Source of the DNA: Paractinoplanes lichenicola
Lineage (GTDB): Bacteria > Actinomycetota > Actinomycetes > Mycobacteriales > Micromonosporaceae
Assembly: GCF_016785085.1 (NCBI RefSeq)
Contig: NZ_JAENHO010000009.1
Coordinates: 1 to 64,000, forward strand
Length of the DNA stretch: 64,000 nucleotides
Direction: 5' to 3'
Shown: positions 49,506-57,400 of the stretch, in pieces
Layout: the number at the start of each line of letters is the position of its first letter
How positions within the stretch are numbered: the first letter of the stretch is position 1
Program-made: the position numbers and the translations under genes
The notes under the pieces: generated by a model
The model's database searches: none
Told to the model about the DNA's origin: nothing
The model's input: only the letters and a program-made list of their open reading frames with translations

Positions 49506-50348
49506 ATGGACGACAAAGCGCTCGGCGAGTTCCTCCGCCACCGGCGGGAACGGTTGCGGCCCGAGGATGTGGGCCTGCCCGGTGGTGGCCGGCGCCGCAC
49601 TCCGGGGCTGCGCCGCGAGGAAGTCGCGAGCCTGGCCGCGTTGTCGCCCGACTACTACTCCCGGCTGGAGCAGGGCCGGGTCCGCACCCCGTCCGCGGCG
49701 GCGCTGGCCAGCCTGGCCCGGGCGATCCGGCTCACCGGCGACGAGCAGGACTACCTGTTCCGGCTGGCCGGGCAGCAGCCGCCCGAGCCGCGCTCGCCGC
49801 TGGCCCACGTCGACCCGGCGATGATCTATCTGCTCGACGCGCTCGGGCCCACCCCGGCCCAGGTGACCGACGATCTGCTCACGGTCGTCGCGCAGAACCG
49901 TGCCGCGGAGAACCTGTGGGGTGTCTGGACCGGCCTGCCCGGTTACGCCTCCAACGTCACCTGGCGGTGGTTCGCCGATCCGTCGTCGCGCGACAGCAAC
50001 GACCCGGCCGAGCACGAGCGCATCGGCCGGGCGTACGCGGCCGATCTGCGCGCCGGCCTCGCCCAGCGGTCGGCGGGTGACCGGTTCGGCCAGGGGCTGG
50101 TGGCCGACCTGCTCGAGCGCAGCGCCGAGTTTCGTGACGTGTGGGCCCAGCAGCAGGTGGCCCCGCTGACCTCGGCGCCCAAGCTCATCCGGCACCCGCT
50201 GGTCGGCCCGCTCGATCTGCAATGCGACGTCGTGCTGAGCCCGTCCACCGGCCACCGCCTGATCCTGTTCCGTCCCCGCCCCGGCTCGAACGCCCACGAG
50301 CAGATCGCCTTCCTGGAGGTGCTCGGCAGTCAGAAGTTCGGCGTCTAG
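49506..50348 (+). CDS. XRE-family regulator with MmyB-like ligand-binding domain
   Basis: 280 residues. N-terminal helix-turn-helix (about 5-80; RRRTPGLRREEVASLAALSPDYYSRLEQGR) and a PAS-like MmyB ligand-binding domain (about 105-275) with AQNRAAENLWG and HPLVGPLDLQCDVV. In characterised members this domain binds fatty-acid-like ligands. ATG 49506 follows GGGGGAGG. It is divergent from the PPOX gene and probably regulates it; it is convergent with the monooxygenase (shared CTAG). A paralogue is at 55455. Confidence 0.92.
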   Translation: MDDKALGEFLRHRRERLRPEDVGLPGGGRRRTPGLRREEVASLAALSPDYYSRLEQGRVRTPSAAALASLARAIRLTGDEQDYLFRLAGQQPPEPRSPLAHVDPAMIYLLDALGPTPAQVTDDLLTVVAQNRAAENLWGVWTGLPGYASNVTWRWFADPSSRDSNDPAEHERIGRAYAADLRAGLAQRSAGDRFGQGLVADLLERSAEFRDVWAQQQVAPLTSAPKLIRHPLVGPLDLQCDVVLSPSTGHRLILFRPRPGSNAHEQIAFLEVLGSQKFGV

Positions 50349-51532
50349 CGGTCCGGGCCGTACAGGCCGAAGTGCAGTGCCGGGTCGGCCGGGTCCCAGG
50401 TGTTGGTGAACTGGGAGCGGGCGCCCATCTCGGCCACCCGGCTCAGCAGGTCGTTGCCCAGTTCGAGGCGGGACGGCTCCCAGGCGGCCAGGGCGCGCGG
50501 GATGTCGGGCTCGGCCGCCAGCGCCGCGGCCAGGGACCACGCGTCGGCGGCGGCCTTGGCGGTGCCGGCGGCGGCGTGGGGGCGGGCGGCGAACGCGGCG
50601 TCGCCGATCAGCGCGACCCGGCCGAACGCCATGTTGCGGACGGCGATGTCGAGCACGATCTGGATGTACGGCTCGGGCGTGCGCGCGATCAGCTCGGCGG
50701 CCGCGGGGGGCAGCAAAGACGCGGCCTCCGTACGCATCTGGTCGACGAACCGCCGTTGCACCTGTCCGGGGTGGACGGAGACGGGGGCCGTGAAGCCGCG
50801 CAGATCGGTGGTCATCTCGTCGAGCGCCGGGCCCTCGGCCACGTTGCGATACCAGATGTAGTTCAGCTGCCGTTTCCCCCGCGAAAGGCTGCCGTCCGCG
50901 CCTGGAATCGCGTACATGCAAATGTGGGACGAGTCGATGACCGAGTAGGCGAGCGCGTCATTGATCAGATCGGCGGTCTCGGCCGTGACGGCATCTTCCG
51001 GTACGCATCCCCGCCAGCCGATGTAGCCCGCGTAGCGCGGCATCACCCGGGGCTGCAGCCGCCGGCGCCCGACCGACGAGACGCCGTCCGCGAAAACGAC
51101 GAGCGAAGCCCGTTCCGTACGCCCGCTGACGAACCGCAGCGTCACCCCGTCGTCGTCCTGGTCGAGCCCGACCGCGAACTCGCCCAGGTGATAGTGCTCG
51201 GGGCCGAAGTCGTCGAACAGCACCCGGTACATCGTCGTCCACGAGCTGAACCGCCAGGCGGCCGCCTCCTCGTACGCGATCTTGTTGTCCTCGCCGAGGT
51301 AGCGCATCACCGTCGAGCCGATGCTGACGTCCTCGACGGTGAACGGGTGCGGCCGCTCCTGGATCCAGCGCACGGTGTCGGGCTGCAGCACGATCCCGCC
51401 GCCCCGGCCGTCGAGATAATCACCCGTACGCTCGAAGATGTCGACCTCGAAGCCCTGCTCGCGCAGCAGCAGAGCCGCGGTCAGCCCGGCGAACGAGCCG
51501 CCGACCACGATGGCGCGCCCCCGGTCATTCAT
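50345..51532 (-). CDS. FAD-dependent monooxygenase, 2,6-dihydroxypyridine 3-monooxygenase-like
   Basis: 395 residues. Rossmann start VVGGSFAGLTAALLLREQG, the ERTGDYL acidic end, and the second FAD site RVALIGDAAFAARPHAAAGTAKA are clear. The order of further blocks (YAGYIGWRG, NYIWYRNVAEGPALDEMTTDLRG, HFGLYGPD) resembles 2,6-dihydroxypyridine 3-hydroxylase of nicotine degradation more than salicylate hydroxylases; this rests on recollection. It hydroxylates an aromatic or heteroaromatic ring using NAD(P)H and O2. ATG 51532 overlaps the cupin stop by 8 bases, so they form an operon, divergent from the PucR-type regulator. Confidence 0.85.
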   Translation of the reverse strand: MNDRGRAIVVGGSFAGLTAALLLREQGFEVDIFERTGDYLDGRGGGIVLQPDTVRWIQERPHPFTVEDVSIGSTVMRYLGEDNKIAYEEAAAWRFSSWTTMYRVLFDDFGPEHYHLGEFAVGLDQDDDGVTLRFVSGRTERASLVVFADGVSSVGRRRLQPRVMPRYAGYIGWRGCVPEDAVTAETADLINDALAYSVIDSSHICMYAIPGADGSLSRGKRQLNYIWYRNVAEGPALDEMTTDLRGFTAPVSVHPGQVQRRFVDQMRTEAASLLPPAAAELIARTPEPYIQIVLDIAVRNMAFGRVALIGDAAFAARPHAAAGTAKAAADAWSLAAALAAEPDIPRALAAWEPSRLELGNDLLSRVAEMGARSQFTNTWDPADPALHFGLYGPDR

Positions 51533-51944
51533 GGCCGGTCCCAGGCCCGTACGGGTGCTCGGGCAGGTTGACCACGATGGCGTCCTGCGTCGTGCGCGCC
51601 ACGATCATCCGTACGGGCTCGGTCTGGCTCGCATTTTCTTCCCAGTGCACGACGTCCGGCTTGATGTAGACGAAGTCGCCCGGATGCGCCTCGCGGACGG
51701 TGTCGAGCCGGTCGCCGACCCACCAGCGGCCGACCCCGCTGAGCACGTAGAGCGCGGTCTCCGAGTGGCCGTGGTGGTGCACGCCGGTCTTGCTCCCGGC
51801 CGGCAGCACGGAGAGGCCCATCCACAGGTCGCGGGAGCCGAGGCGGGCGGAGACGGCCTCGAACCGCTGGAGGCCGGACGTCTGGGGTGTCTGATCTGAC
51901 AGCTCATTGGCGCGAACAATTTGCACGCCGACGTCGTCGTTCAT
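51525..51944 (-). CDS. Small cupin-domain protein
   Basis: 139 residues, a single beta-barrel. The first metal motif is G-x-H-H-H-G-H-x3-A-L-Y-V-L (HHHGHSETALYVLSG), the second G-D-F-V-Y-I-K-P-x-V-V-H-W. Such stand-alone cupins are often dioxygenases, isomerases or binding proteins for aromatic compounds. ATG 51944. It is first in the operon with the monooxygenase, suggesting a joint catabolic step. Activity is not determined by the sequence. Confidence 0.88.
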   Translation of the reverse strand: MNDDVGVQIVRANELSDQTPQTSGLQRFEAVSARLGSRDLWMGLSVLPAGSKTGVHHHGHSETALYVLSGVGRWWVGDRLDTVREAHPGDFVYIKPDVVHWEENASQTEPVRMIVARTTQDAIVVNLPEHPYGPGTGHE

Positions 51945-52034
51945 GGGTATGACTCTGCGATCCGGCCGTCGGTCGCGACATGTGCGGCCACACAGGTATG
52001 GCGCCGGGTCAGTTGTGGTGGCACAGTCTCCGGC

Positions 52035-53696
52035 ATGCAGACGACCGGTGCCGTGCAGCTGCGTCCCTGGCTGGAGGCCATCGCCGCGATCGCGACTGCC
52101 CTCAACCGGCCGGTCTCGCTGCCCGAGGTGCTCGACCTCGTGTCCGGCACGGCCGCCAACCTCCTCGGGTACGACTTCTGCGCCGTGCTGCTGGTCGACG
52201 AGGAGCGCACAAAACTGGTCATCACCGGGGCCCACGGCCTGTCCCCGCGCTACATCGAGCAGGTCAACGCCGACCACCCGGTCGTGCTCGAACCCGCGGG
52301 CGAACCCCGCGCGCCGTCCAGCCGCGCCTTCCTGACCGGCACGTCGGTGCAGGTGGCCGACACCGTCGCCGACGCCACGTTCCTGCCCTGGGGCGGGGTC
52401 GCCCGCCAGCAGGGCTACCGCTCGATGATCTCGGTGCCGGTGTTCTCGGCCGGCCGCCCGGTCGGCACGCTCAACTGCTACACCCGCATCCCGCACGACT
52501 TCGGCCCCGGCGAGCAGGAGCTGCTCTCGCTGCTGGCCGAGCAGGCCGGGGTGGCTATCCAGACGGCCCGGCTGCGTGAGCGGGAGGCCGCCACCATCGC
52601 CGATCTGCTCCGCGCCGAGGAGGTGCACGAGCAGTTCACCCGGGTCGCCCTGCGCGGCGGGGGAGTGGCCGGGGTCGCGGCCGCGCTGGCCGAGCTGATG
52701 AGCACGCCGGTGCTGGTCGTCGAGGAGCCGTCCGAGGTCCCGCTGGCCGCCGTGGGCCCGCCCGTCGACGGGGAGGGCCACTCCACGCCGGTGGTGCTGG
52801 GCAACGAGACCGTGGCCCGGATCGTCGTGCCGGCGCCCTCGTCACCCCTGCCCGCGCTCGACGTCCGGGCCCTGGAGCACGCGGCCACGGTCTGCGCGCT
52901 CGAGATCCTGCGGGCCCGCACCGCGCACGAGGTCGAGTGGCGGCTCTCCGGCGAGGTGGTCACCGACCTGCTGGCCGGCCTGACGACCGCGGTCGAGCGG
53001 GCGGCGCGCCTGGGCATCGACCTGACCAAGCCGCACTCGGTCATCGTCGTCAGCGGCGGGCCGGCCCGCGTCCTCTCCGTCGCCCGCTCGCTGGCCGCCG
53101 CCGCGCAGCCCCGGGCCCTGGTCGGAACGATCGGCGACGACGTGGTGCTGCTGTGGGCGGCCGACGCCACCGGACATGCCGCCGCATTGCTGGCCCAGCT
53201 GCGCCGCGCGGGCGCCGGCCCCGAGACCGCCGTGGCTGTCTCGCCGCCCTGCACCGAGCCGGCCGACTATCCGGCCGCCTACCGCCGGGGCCGGGGCGCC
53301 GCGACCATCGCCCGCCTGCGCGGCCGCACCGACACGGTGGCCAGCTTCGAGTCGCTGGGCGTTCACGGCCTGCTGCTGCAGCTGCAGGACATCGGCGAAC
53401 TGCGCCGCTTCGCAGCCGAGACCCTGGCCCCGCTACGCACGTACGACGCCGCCCGCGGCACGGCTTTGGAGCAGACCCTCCGCGCGTACGTCACCAACGA
53501 CCTCAACACCGCAGCCACGGCCGCCGCCCTGTTCGTCCACCCCAACACCGTCAACCTACGGATCCGCAAGGCCGAACAACTCCTCGGCGTCTCCACGTCC
53601 CACGTACGCGTCCTGGCCGAACTACAGGTAGCCCTGAACGCCGACGACGTAGCCGACGCCCTCACCACCCCCGGCGCGACCGGGCTAGTTACTTAA
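52035..53696 (+). CDS. GAF-domain PucR/CdaR-type transcriptional regulator
   Basis: 553 residues. GAF sensor domain (about 20-190, LDLVSGTAANLLGYDFCAVLLVD...RSMISVPVFSAGRPVGTLNCYT), a central GGDEF-like/PucR region (about 300-430), and the C-terminal PucR helix-turn-helix (TLRAYVTNDLNTAATAAALFVHPNTVNLRIRKAEQLLG). ATG 52035 is chosen to fit the GAF start. It is divergent from the cupin-monooxygenase operon with 90 bases between, so it is the likely substrate-sensing activator of that operon. Confidence 0.9.
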   Translation: MQTTGAVQLRPWLEAIAAIATALNRPVSLPEVLDLVSGTAANLLGYDFCAVLLVDEERTKLVITGAHGLSPRYIEQVNADHPVVLEPAGEPRAPSSRAFLTGTSVQVADTVADATFLPWGGVARQQGYRSMISVPVFSAGRPVGTLNCYTRIPHDFGPGEQELLSLLAEQAGVAIQTARLREREAATIADLLRAEEVHEQFTRVALRGGGVAGVAAALAELMSTPVLVVEEPSEVPLAAVGPPVDGEGHSTPVVLGNETVARIVVPAPSSPLPALDVRALEHAATVCALEILRARTAHEVEWRLSGEVVTDLLAGLTTAVERAARLGIDLTKPHSVIVVSGGPARVLSVARSLAAAAQPRALVGTIGDDVVLLWAADATGHAAALLAQLRRAGAGPETAVAVSPPCTEPADYPAAYRRGRGAATIARLRGRTDTVASFESLGVHGLLLQLQDIGELRRFAAETLAPLRTYDAARGTALEQTLRAYVTNDLNTAATAAALFVHPNTVNLRIRKAEQLLGVSTSHVRVLAELQVALNADDVADALTTPGATGLVT

Positions 53697-53720
53697 GCCG
53701 TTCCCGTTTCAACGAGACAC

Positions 53721-53793
53721 GCGCCGCCGCGGGTCGTAACCGCGCACGACTCGCGCCGCCGTGGGTCGTAACCGCGCACGACTCGCGCCGCCC
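53721..53793. repeat. 32-bp direct repeat
   Basis: GCGCCGCCGYGGGTCGTAAC followed by CGCGCACGACTC is present twice (53721-53752, 53753-53784; one difference), with 9 bases of a third copy. It lies between the PucR gene and an AT-richer stretch. A near hairpin (53814-53836) follows. Confidence 0.85.
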
Positions 53794-53906
53794 CGGCCAA
53801 TTGATGCCGATTGGCTGAACAATTTAATGTTCGGCTCCGGTGTGTCTCCTGAAAATGGCATGATCCGCAATTTGCTAACGATCTCCGCGGTCGAGATAAT
53901 GTATTT

Positions 53907-54773
53907 ATGCGGTACCAGCAGCTTCAATTGTTCACCCGTCCCGAGACGGCTGCTATGCGTGACCGCACAAAAGCGCGCCATTATTCACCGGGCGCGGTGG
54001 AATTCCGTCGAGATCATGCCGAGCGGCGGCGTTGGGGCTTGGTCCGTCGCCACGCGGAGAAGCTGTGCCGGCTGCACGGCTGTTCGAGTGAGTGCACCGG
54101 GTTGGGCTTACATGACCACGTCGAGTCCATGCCGTGGGCGACCTTGATCGACGACGAGATCAAGGTCCGGCGGCCGCGCTCCACCGGCCCAAGCCGCGGA
54201 GGCTCGCCGGCCGGGCGTGGCCTACGGCAGGCCGCCCCGCCGGCGGTCGGTGGGCCCGAGACCGCGAGCCGGGCGGGCGCCGTAACGCGTGCTGAACCCG
54301 CGCCCCGGACCGAATCCACTGCTCAGGCTGAACCCGCTTTCCGTCCCGCCGTGGCACCGCTGGCCCCACCCCGGCGCCGTACCGACGCCGCTGCTCGGGC
54401 TGAACCCGCTTTCCGTCCCGCCGTGGCACCGCTGGCCCCACCCCGGCGCCGTAGCGACGCCGCTGCTCGGGCTGAACCCGCTTTCCGTCCCGCCGTGGCA
54501 CCGCTGGCCCCACCCCGGCCCCGGACCGACGCCGCTGCTCGGGCTGAACCCGCTTTCCGTCCCGCCGTGGCACCGCAGGCCCCACCCCGGCCCCGGACCG
54601 AAGCCGCACGCTGGGCGGGTGGCGTCACGGATCTGGTGAGCACCGTAAGCCGGGCTGGACCTGGAGGCCGGGCTGGACCTGGAGGCCGGGCTGGAACTGG
54701 AGGCTGGGCTGGACCCGGGGGCCGGACTGGACCTGCGGCCGTGCGGGCGCTGCGGGTCGGGCGGGCGCCGTAA
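53907..54773 (+). CDS. Repeat-rich low-complexity protein, unknown
   Basis: 288 residues. The first about 90 residues look ordinary and helical (MRYQQLQLFTRPETAAMRDR...HYSPGAVEFRRDHAERRRW...RHAEKLCRLHGCS) with two Cys-His pairs. The rest is repeats: four 24-residue units (AEPAFRPAVAPLAPPRRR-TDAAAR) and five 6-residue GRAGPG-like units, coded by 72-bp and 18-bp tandem DNA. ATG 53907 sits in AT-rich sequence without a good ribosome site. Only the N-terminal part has the appearance of a conserved gene, so the reading frame over the repeats could be partly coincidental. Confidence 0.5.
   Translation: MRYQQLQLFTRPETAAMRDRTKARHYSPGAVEFRRDHAERRRWGLVRRHAEKLCRLHGCSSECTGLGLHDHVESMPWATLIDDEIKVRRPRSTGPSRGGSPAGRGLRQAAPPAVGGPETASRAGAVTRAEPAPRTESTAQAEPAFRPAVAPLAPPRRRTDAAARAEPAFRPAVAPLAPPRRRSDAAARAEPAFRPAVAPLAPPRPRTDAAARAEPAFRPAVAPQAPPRPRTEAARWAGGVTDLVSTVSRAGPGGRAGPGGRAGTGGWAGPGGRTGPAAVRALRVGRAP
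54327..54614. repeat. Four 72-bp tandem repeats
   Basis: Units start at 54327, 54399, 54471 and 54543, each beginning GCTGAACCCGCTTTCCGTCC with a few substitutions. The length is a multiple of three, so the frame stays open. Confidence 0.9.
54649..54738. repeat. Five 18-bp tandem repeats
   Basis: GCCGGGCTGGACCTGGAG and variants at 54649, 54667, 54685, 54703 and 54721, inside the same reading frame. Confidence 0.9.
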
Positions 54774-55454
54774 GCCGAGCCGGCGACTCGCCGTTGTCGG
54801 CACCCGCGCACCCGCACCCAACCGATCCACAACGCAAACCCGCCTCGGCCGGAACTGATTACAGCCCGCCCCGAAAATCTCTCACCCCGGTTTCTGAAAC
54901 GCCCGGAATTTGCTAGAAAGAATCGGCCCGGAATGCCAGGAAGCGGTGATGGAAAGGGGCAAGAACTATTCCGTCGCGGCGAAAAATCTGTAGTCGCCCC
55001 GAGGTCGATCCGGCGGCGTAGTGGATTGCGCGGGCCGCAAGCATAGCGAGGGAACACCTGGCGAGGTATCGACCAATTCGCTCGTCAATATGACAGGTGC
55101 TCCCCAAGTGGTGGATTCGCGCGGCTTGGGTGTCGCATCGTCGGCCGGCACTGCATTTCTGAGCTCGCTGCGGATACGGTCACTCAGCTGTCGGGGCGGC
55201 GGGCGCCTGGCCGTGCGGCCGTAAACGGGACTGCTTTACGTTCGGGCGGAAGGTGGCGGTGGGGGTTTCCTATTCGCCCCACACCGCGGTCTCGAACCGC
55301 GGTCTCGACAGAGCCAGTCGGCCGGCCTCACGGGTGGCGTCCTGGAGGTTGAGACGTCGCCCCGGGGTGGTCGGCTATCGCGATGTCCAGTGCGGCAGCA
55401 GGACGGCCCCGAGACGCGGGGCGGGGCGGCGGGTCGTGTGGTGGCGGGGTGGGG
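54774..55454. other. Intergenic region, no convincing gene
   Basis: About 680 bases. 54840-55160 is richer in A and T than most of the window and has short frames on both strands (61-67 codons) without a consistent codon pattern. 55225-55454 is GC-rich without an apparent gene. No RNA gene, hairpin terminator or repeat of note was identified. Confidence 0.5.
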
Positions 55455-56312
55455 TTAGCGCTGGGAGCGGGTGGCGTGCAGGGAGGCCAGCAGTTGCAGG
55501 CGGTCGGCGTCTGGGCTGTTGGGCTCGGCTGTGAAGGCCAGCATTACTGGGCCGGGGTTGCCTGGTAGGGGGTAGGTGTCCCAGTTGAGGACTATGTCGC
55601 CGACCTCGGGGGCGTGGAAGGTTTTTACGCCGCTGACTGATTCGCGGACGTCGTGGCGGGCCCATAGGCGGCGGAATTCGGGGCTGCGGATGCTTAGTTC
55701 GCCTACCACTGCGGTGGCGCGGGGGTGGGTGGGGTCGGCGGCGATCGCGGCTCGCATCATGCCGATGTATTCGAGGGCCTGGCGTTCCCAGTCGGCGCAC
55801 TGCCGTTCGTTCGTGCGGGCGTCGTCGAACATCAGCATGAGCATGTTGAGGCGGTCGGGGGGATAGTCGGCGGGGTCGCCCAGCAAAGCCTCGGCCATCG
55901 TGTTCCAGGCCAGCACGTCGAGGTGGCGGCCCAGCACCACGGCGGGGGTGGCCATCACGGCCAGCAGGCGGCGGGTGCTCTCGGGCACGACCTCGGGGCC
56001 GCGGGTGACCCGGCCGGGCGACGGGCGGCGGGCCGCGCGGGCCAGCGCGAACAGGTGCCGCCGTTCCTCCTCGTCGAGGTCGAGCGCGGCGGCCAGGGCG
56101 TCGAGCACGTCGTCGGACGGGCGCAGGTCGCGGCCCTGCTCCATGCGCTGGTAGTAATCCGTGCTCAGGCCGGCCAGCAAAGCCAGCTCCTCGCGGCGCA
56201 GCCCGCTCACCCGGCGCCGCCCGCCCGGCTCGAGGCCGACGTCCTGCGGGGTCAGCCGGCCGCGGCGAGCGCGCAGGAAGTCGCCCAGCTCACGGGCGTA
56301 CGGGGAACTCAT
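55455..56312 (-). CDS. XRE-family regulator with MmyB-like ligand-binding domain (paralogue)
   Basis: 285 residues. Helix-turn-helix at about 10-75 (RRRVSGLRREELALLAGLSTDYYQRMEQGR) and an MmyB PAS-like domain (about 105-280) with LAWNTMAEALLG and HAPEVGDIVLNWDTY. Close in type to the regulator at 49506. ATG 56312. It is divergent from an SDR gene across 101 bases; MmyB regulators divergent from SDR genes are a recurrent actinomycete arrangement, so the SDR is the likely target. Confidence 0.92.
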   Translation of the reverse strand: MSSPYARELGDFLRARRGRLTPQDVGLEPGGRRRVSGLRREELALLAGLSTDYYQRMEQGRDLRPSDDVLDALAAALDLDEEERRHLFALARAARRPSPGRVTRGPEVVPESTRRLLAVMATPAVVLGRHLDVLAWNTMAEALLGDPADYPPDRLNMLMLMFDDARTNERQCADWERQALEYIGMMRAAIAADPTHPRATAVVGELSIRSPEFRRLWARHDVRESVSGVKTFHAPEVGDIVLNWDTYPLPGNPGPVMLAFTAEPNSPDADRLQLLASLHATRSQR

Positions 56313-56346
56313 GAGCCAAGTCTGCCCCGCCCGCCGGGAATCAGGG

Positions 56347-56363
56347 TAGGTCTGCCGGACCTA
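56347..56363. promoter_or_regulatory. Candidate MmyB-regulator operator (palindrome)
   Basis: TAGGTC-TGCCG-GACCTA is a perfect 6-bp inverted repeat with a 5-base spacer in the divergent XRE/SDR gap. Its first 10 bases equal site 1 at 49423-49435 in reverse. Confidence 0.65.
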
Positions 56364-56413
56364 GGCACGAGCGTGCGACGGAACCCCCGCAAATCGGTCC
56401 TAGCGTCGGCCGC

Positions 56414-57298
56414 ATGATTCCCGACATGAACGGCCGCGTCGCCGTCGTCACCGGCGCCAACTCGGGCCTCGGCCTGGTCACCGCGACCGCCCTGGCCCGG
56501 GCCGGCGCCCACGTGATCCTGGCAGTGCGCAACACCAAAGCCGGAGCCGAAGCAGCCCGTACGATCGGCGGCGCCACCGAGGTGCGCGAGCTCGACCTGG
56601 CCTCGCTCGCCTCGGTACGCGCCTTCGCCGGCAAGCTGACCGTCGACCATCCCGTCGTCGACCTGCTCGTCAACAACGCCGGCCTGGTGCTGATCGGCCG
56701 GCGTCGCACCACCGCCGACGGTTTCGAGCTGCACCTGGGCACCAACATGCTGGGCCACTTCGCGCTGACCGGCCTGCTGCTCGACTCCTTGACCGCCGCG
56801 CCCGCCGCTCGCGTGGTCAGCCTCAGCTCGATCACCCACAAGCCCGCCCATCTCAACTTCGACGACCTGATGTGGGAGCGCAGCTACAGCGCCAACCGCG
56901 CGTACGGGGCCTCGAAGCTGGCCACGACCGTCTTCGGCCTCGAACTCGACCGTCGCCTCAAGGCCGCCGGGTCGCCGATCGTCAGCACGCTCGCGCATCC
57001 CGGCATCACCCGCACCAACCTGACCCCGCGCGCCTGGGAGGACCGGGGGCGGTTCGGCCGGTTCGTGGCCCGCGGGGGCTTGCTCTTCACCCAGTCGGTC
57101 GAGCGGGGCACCGAGCCCCAGCTACGCGCCGCCACCGACCCCACCCTGCGCGGCGGCGAGTTCTTCGGCCCGTCCGGCTTCATGGAGATGCGCGGCCGCG
57201 TCGTCCCGGTCAAGCCGAGCCGCGAGGCCGCCGACCCGGCGGTGGGCAGGCGCCTGTGGTCGGCCGCGGAGCAGCTGACCGGAGTCCGTTTTCTTTGA
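56414..57298 (+). CDS. Short-chain dehydrogenase/reductase (SDR)
   Basis: 294 residues, NAD(P)-dependent. Cofactor motif T-G-A-N-S-G-L-G at about 14-21, N-N-A-G at about 89, catalytic Ser in VVSLSSITHK and Y-G-A-S-K at about 161 (Y161-x3-K165). An Arg after strand 2 (AVRNTKAG) suggests NADP. The length and C-terminal region resemble retinol-dehydrogenase/WWOX-like SDRs. Substrate unknown. ATG 56414; an upstream GTCCTAGCG contains no clear ribosome site. Probably controlled by the divergent MmyB-type regulator. Confidence 0.92.
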   Translation: MIPDMNGRVAVVTGANSGLGLVTATALARAGAHVILAVRNTKAGAEAARTIGGATEVRELDLASLASVRAFAGKLTVDHPVVDLLVNNAGLVLIGRRRTTADGFELHLGTNMLGHFALTGLLLDSLTAAPAARVVSLSSITHKPAHLNFDDLMWERSYSANRAYGASKLATTVFGLELDRRLKAAGSPIVSTLAHPGITRTNLTPRAWEDRGRFGRFVARGGLLFTQSVERGTEPQLRAATDPTLRGGEFFGPSGFMEMRGRVVPVKPSREAADPAVGRRLWSAAEQLTGVRFL

Positions 57299-57400
57299 GC
57301 GCGTGCTCGCCGGTGGGTGCGGCCGAGGACTCGTCAAGGGCCGGCGTAGGCACCGGTGAGTTCGACGGTAGCGTCGGTGACCCGGCCGCCGGCGTGATCG

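Noticed and set aside
53907..54190. HNH nuclease-like reading of the Cys/His region
   Set aside because: Cys-His spacing does not form a full HNH or zinc-finger pattern.
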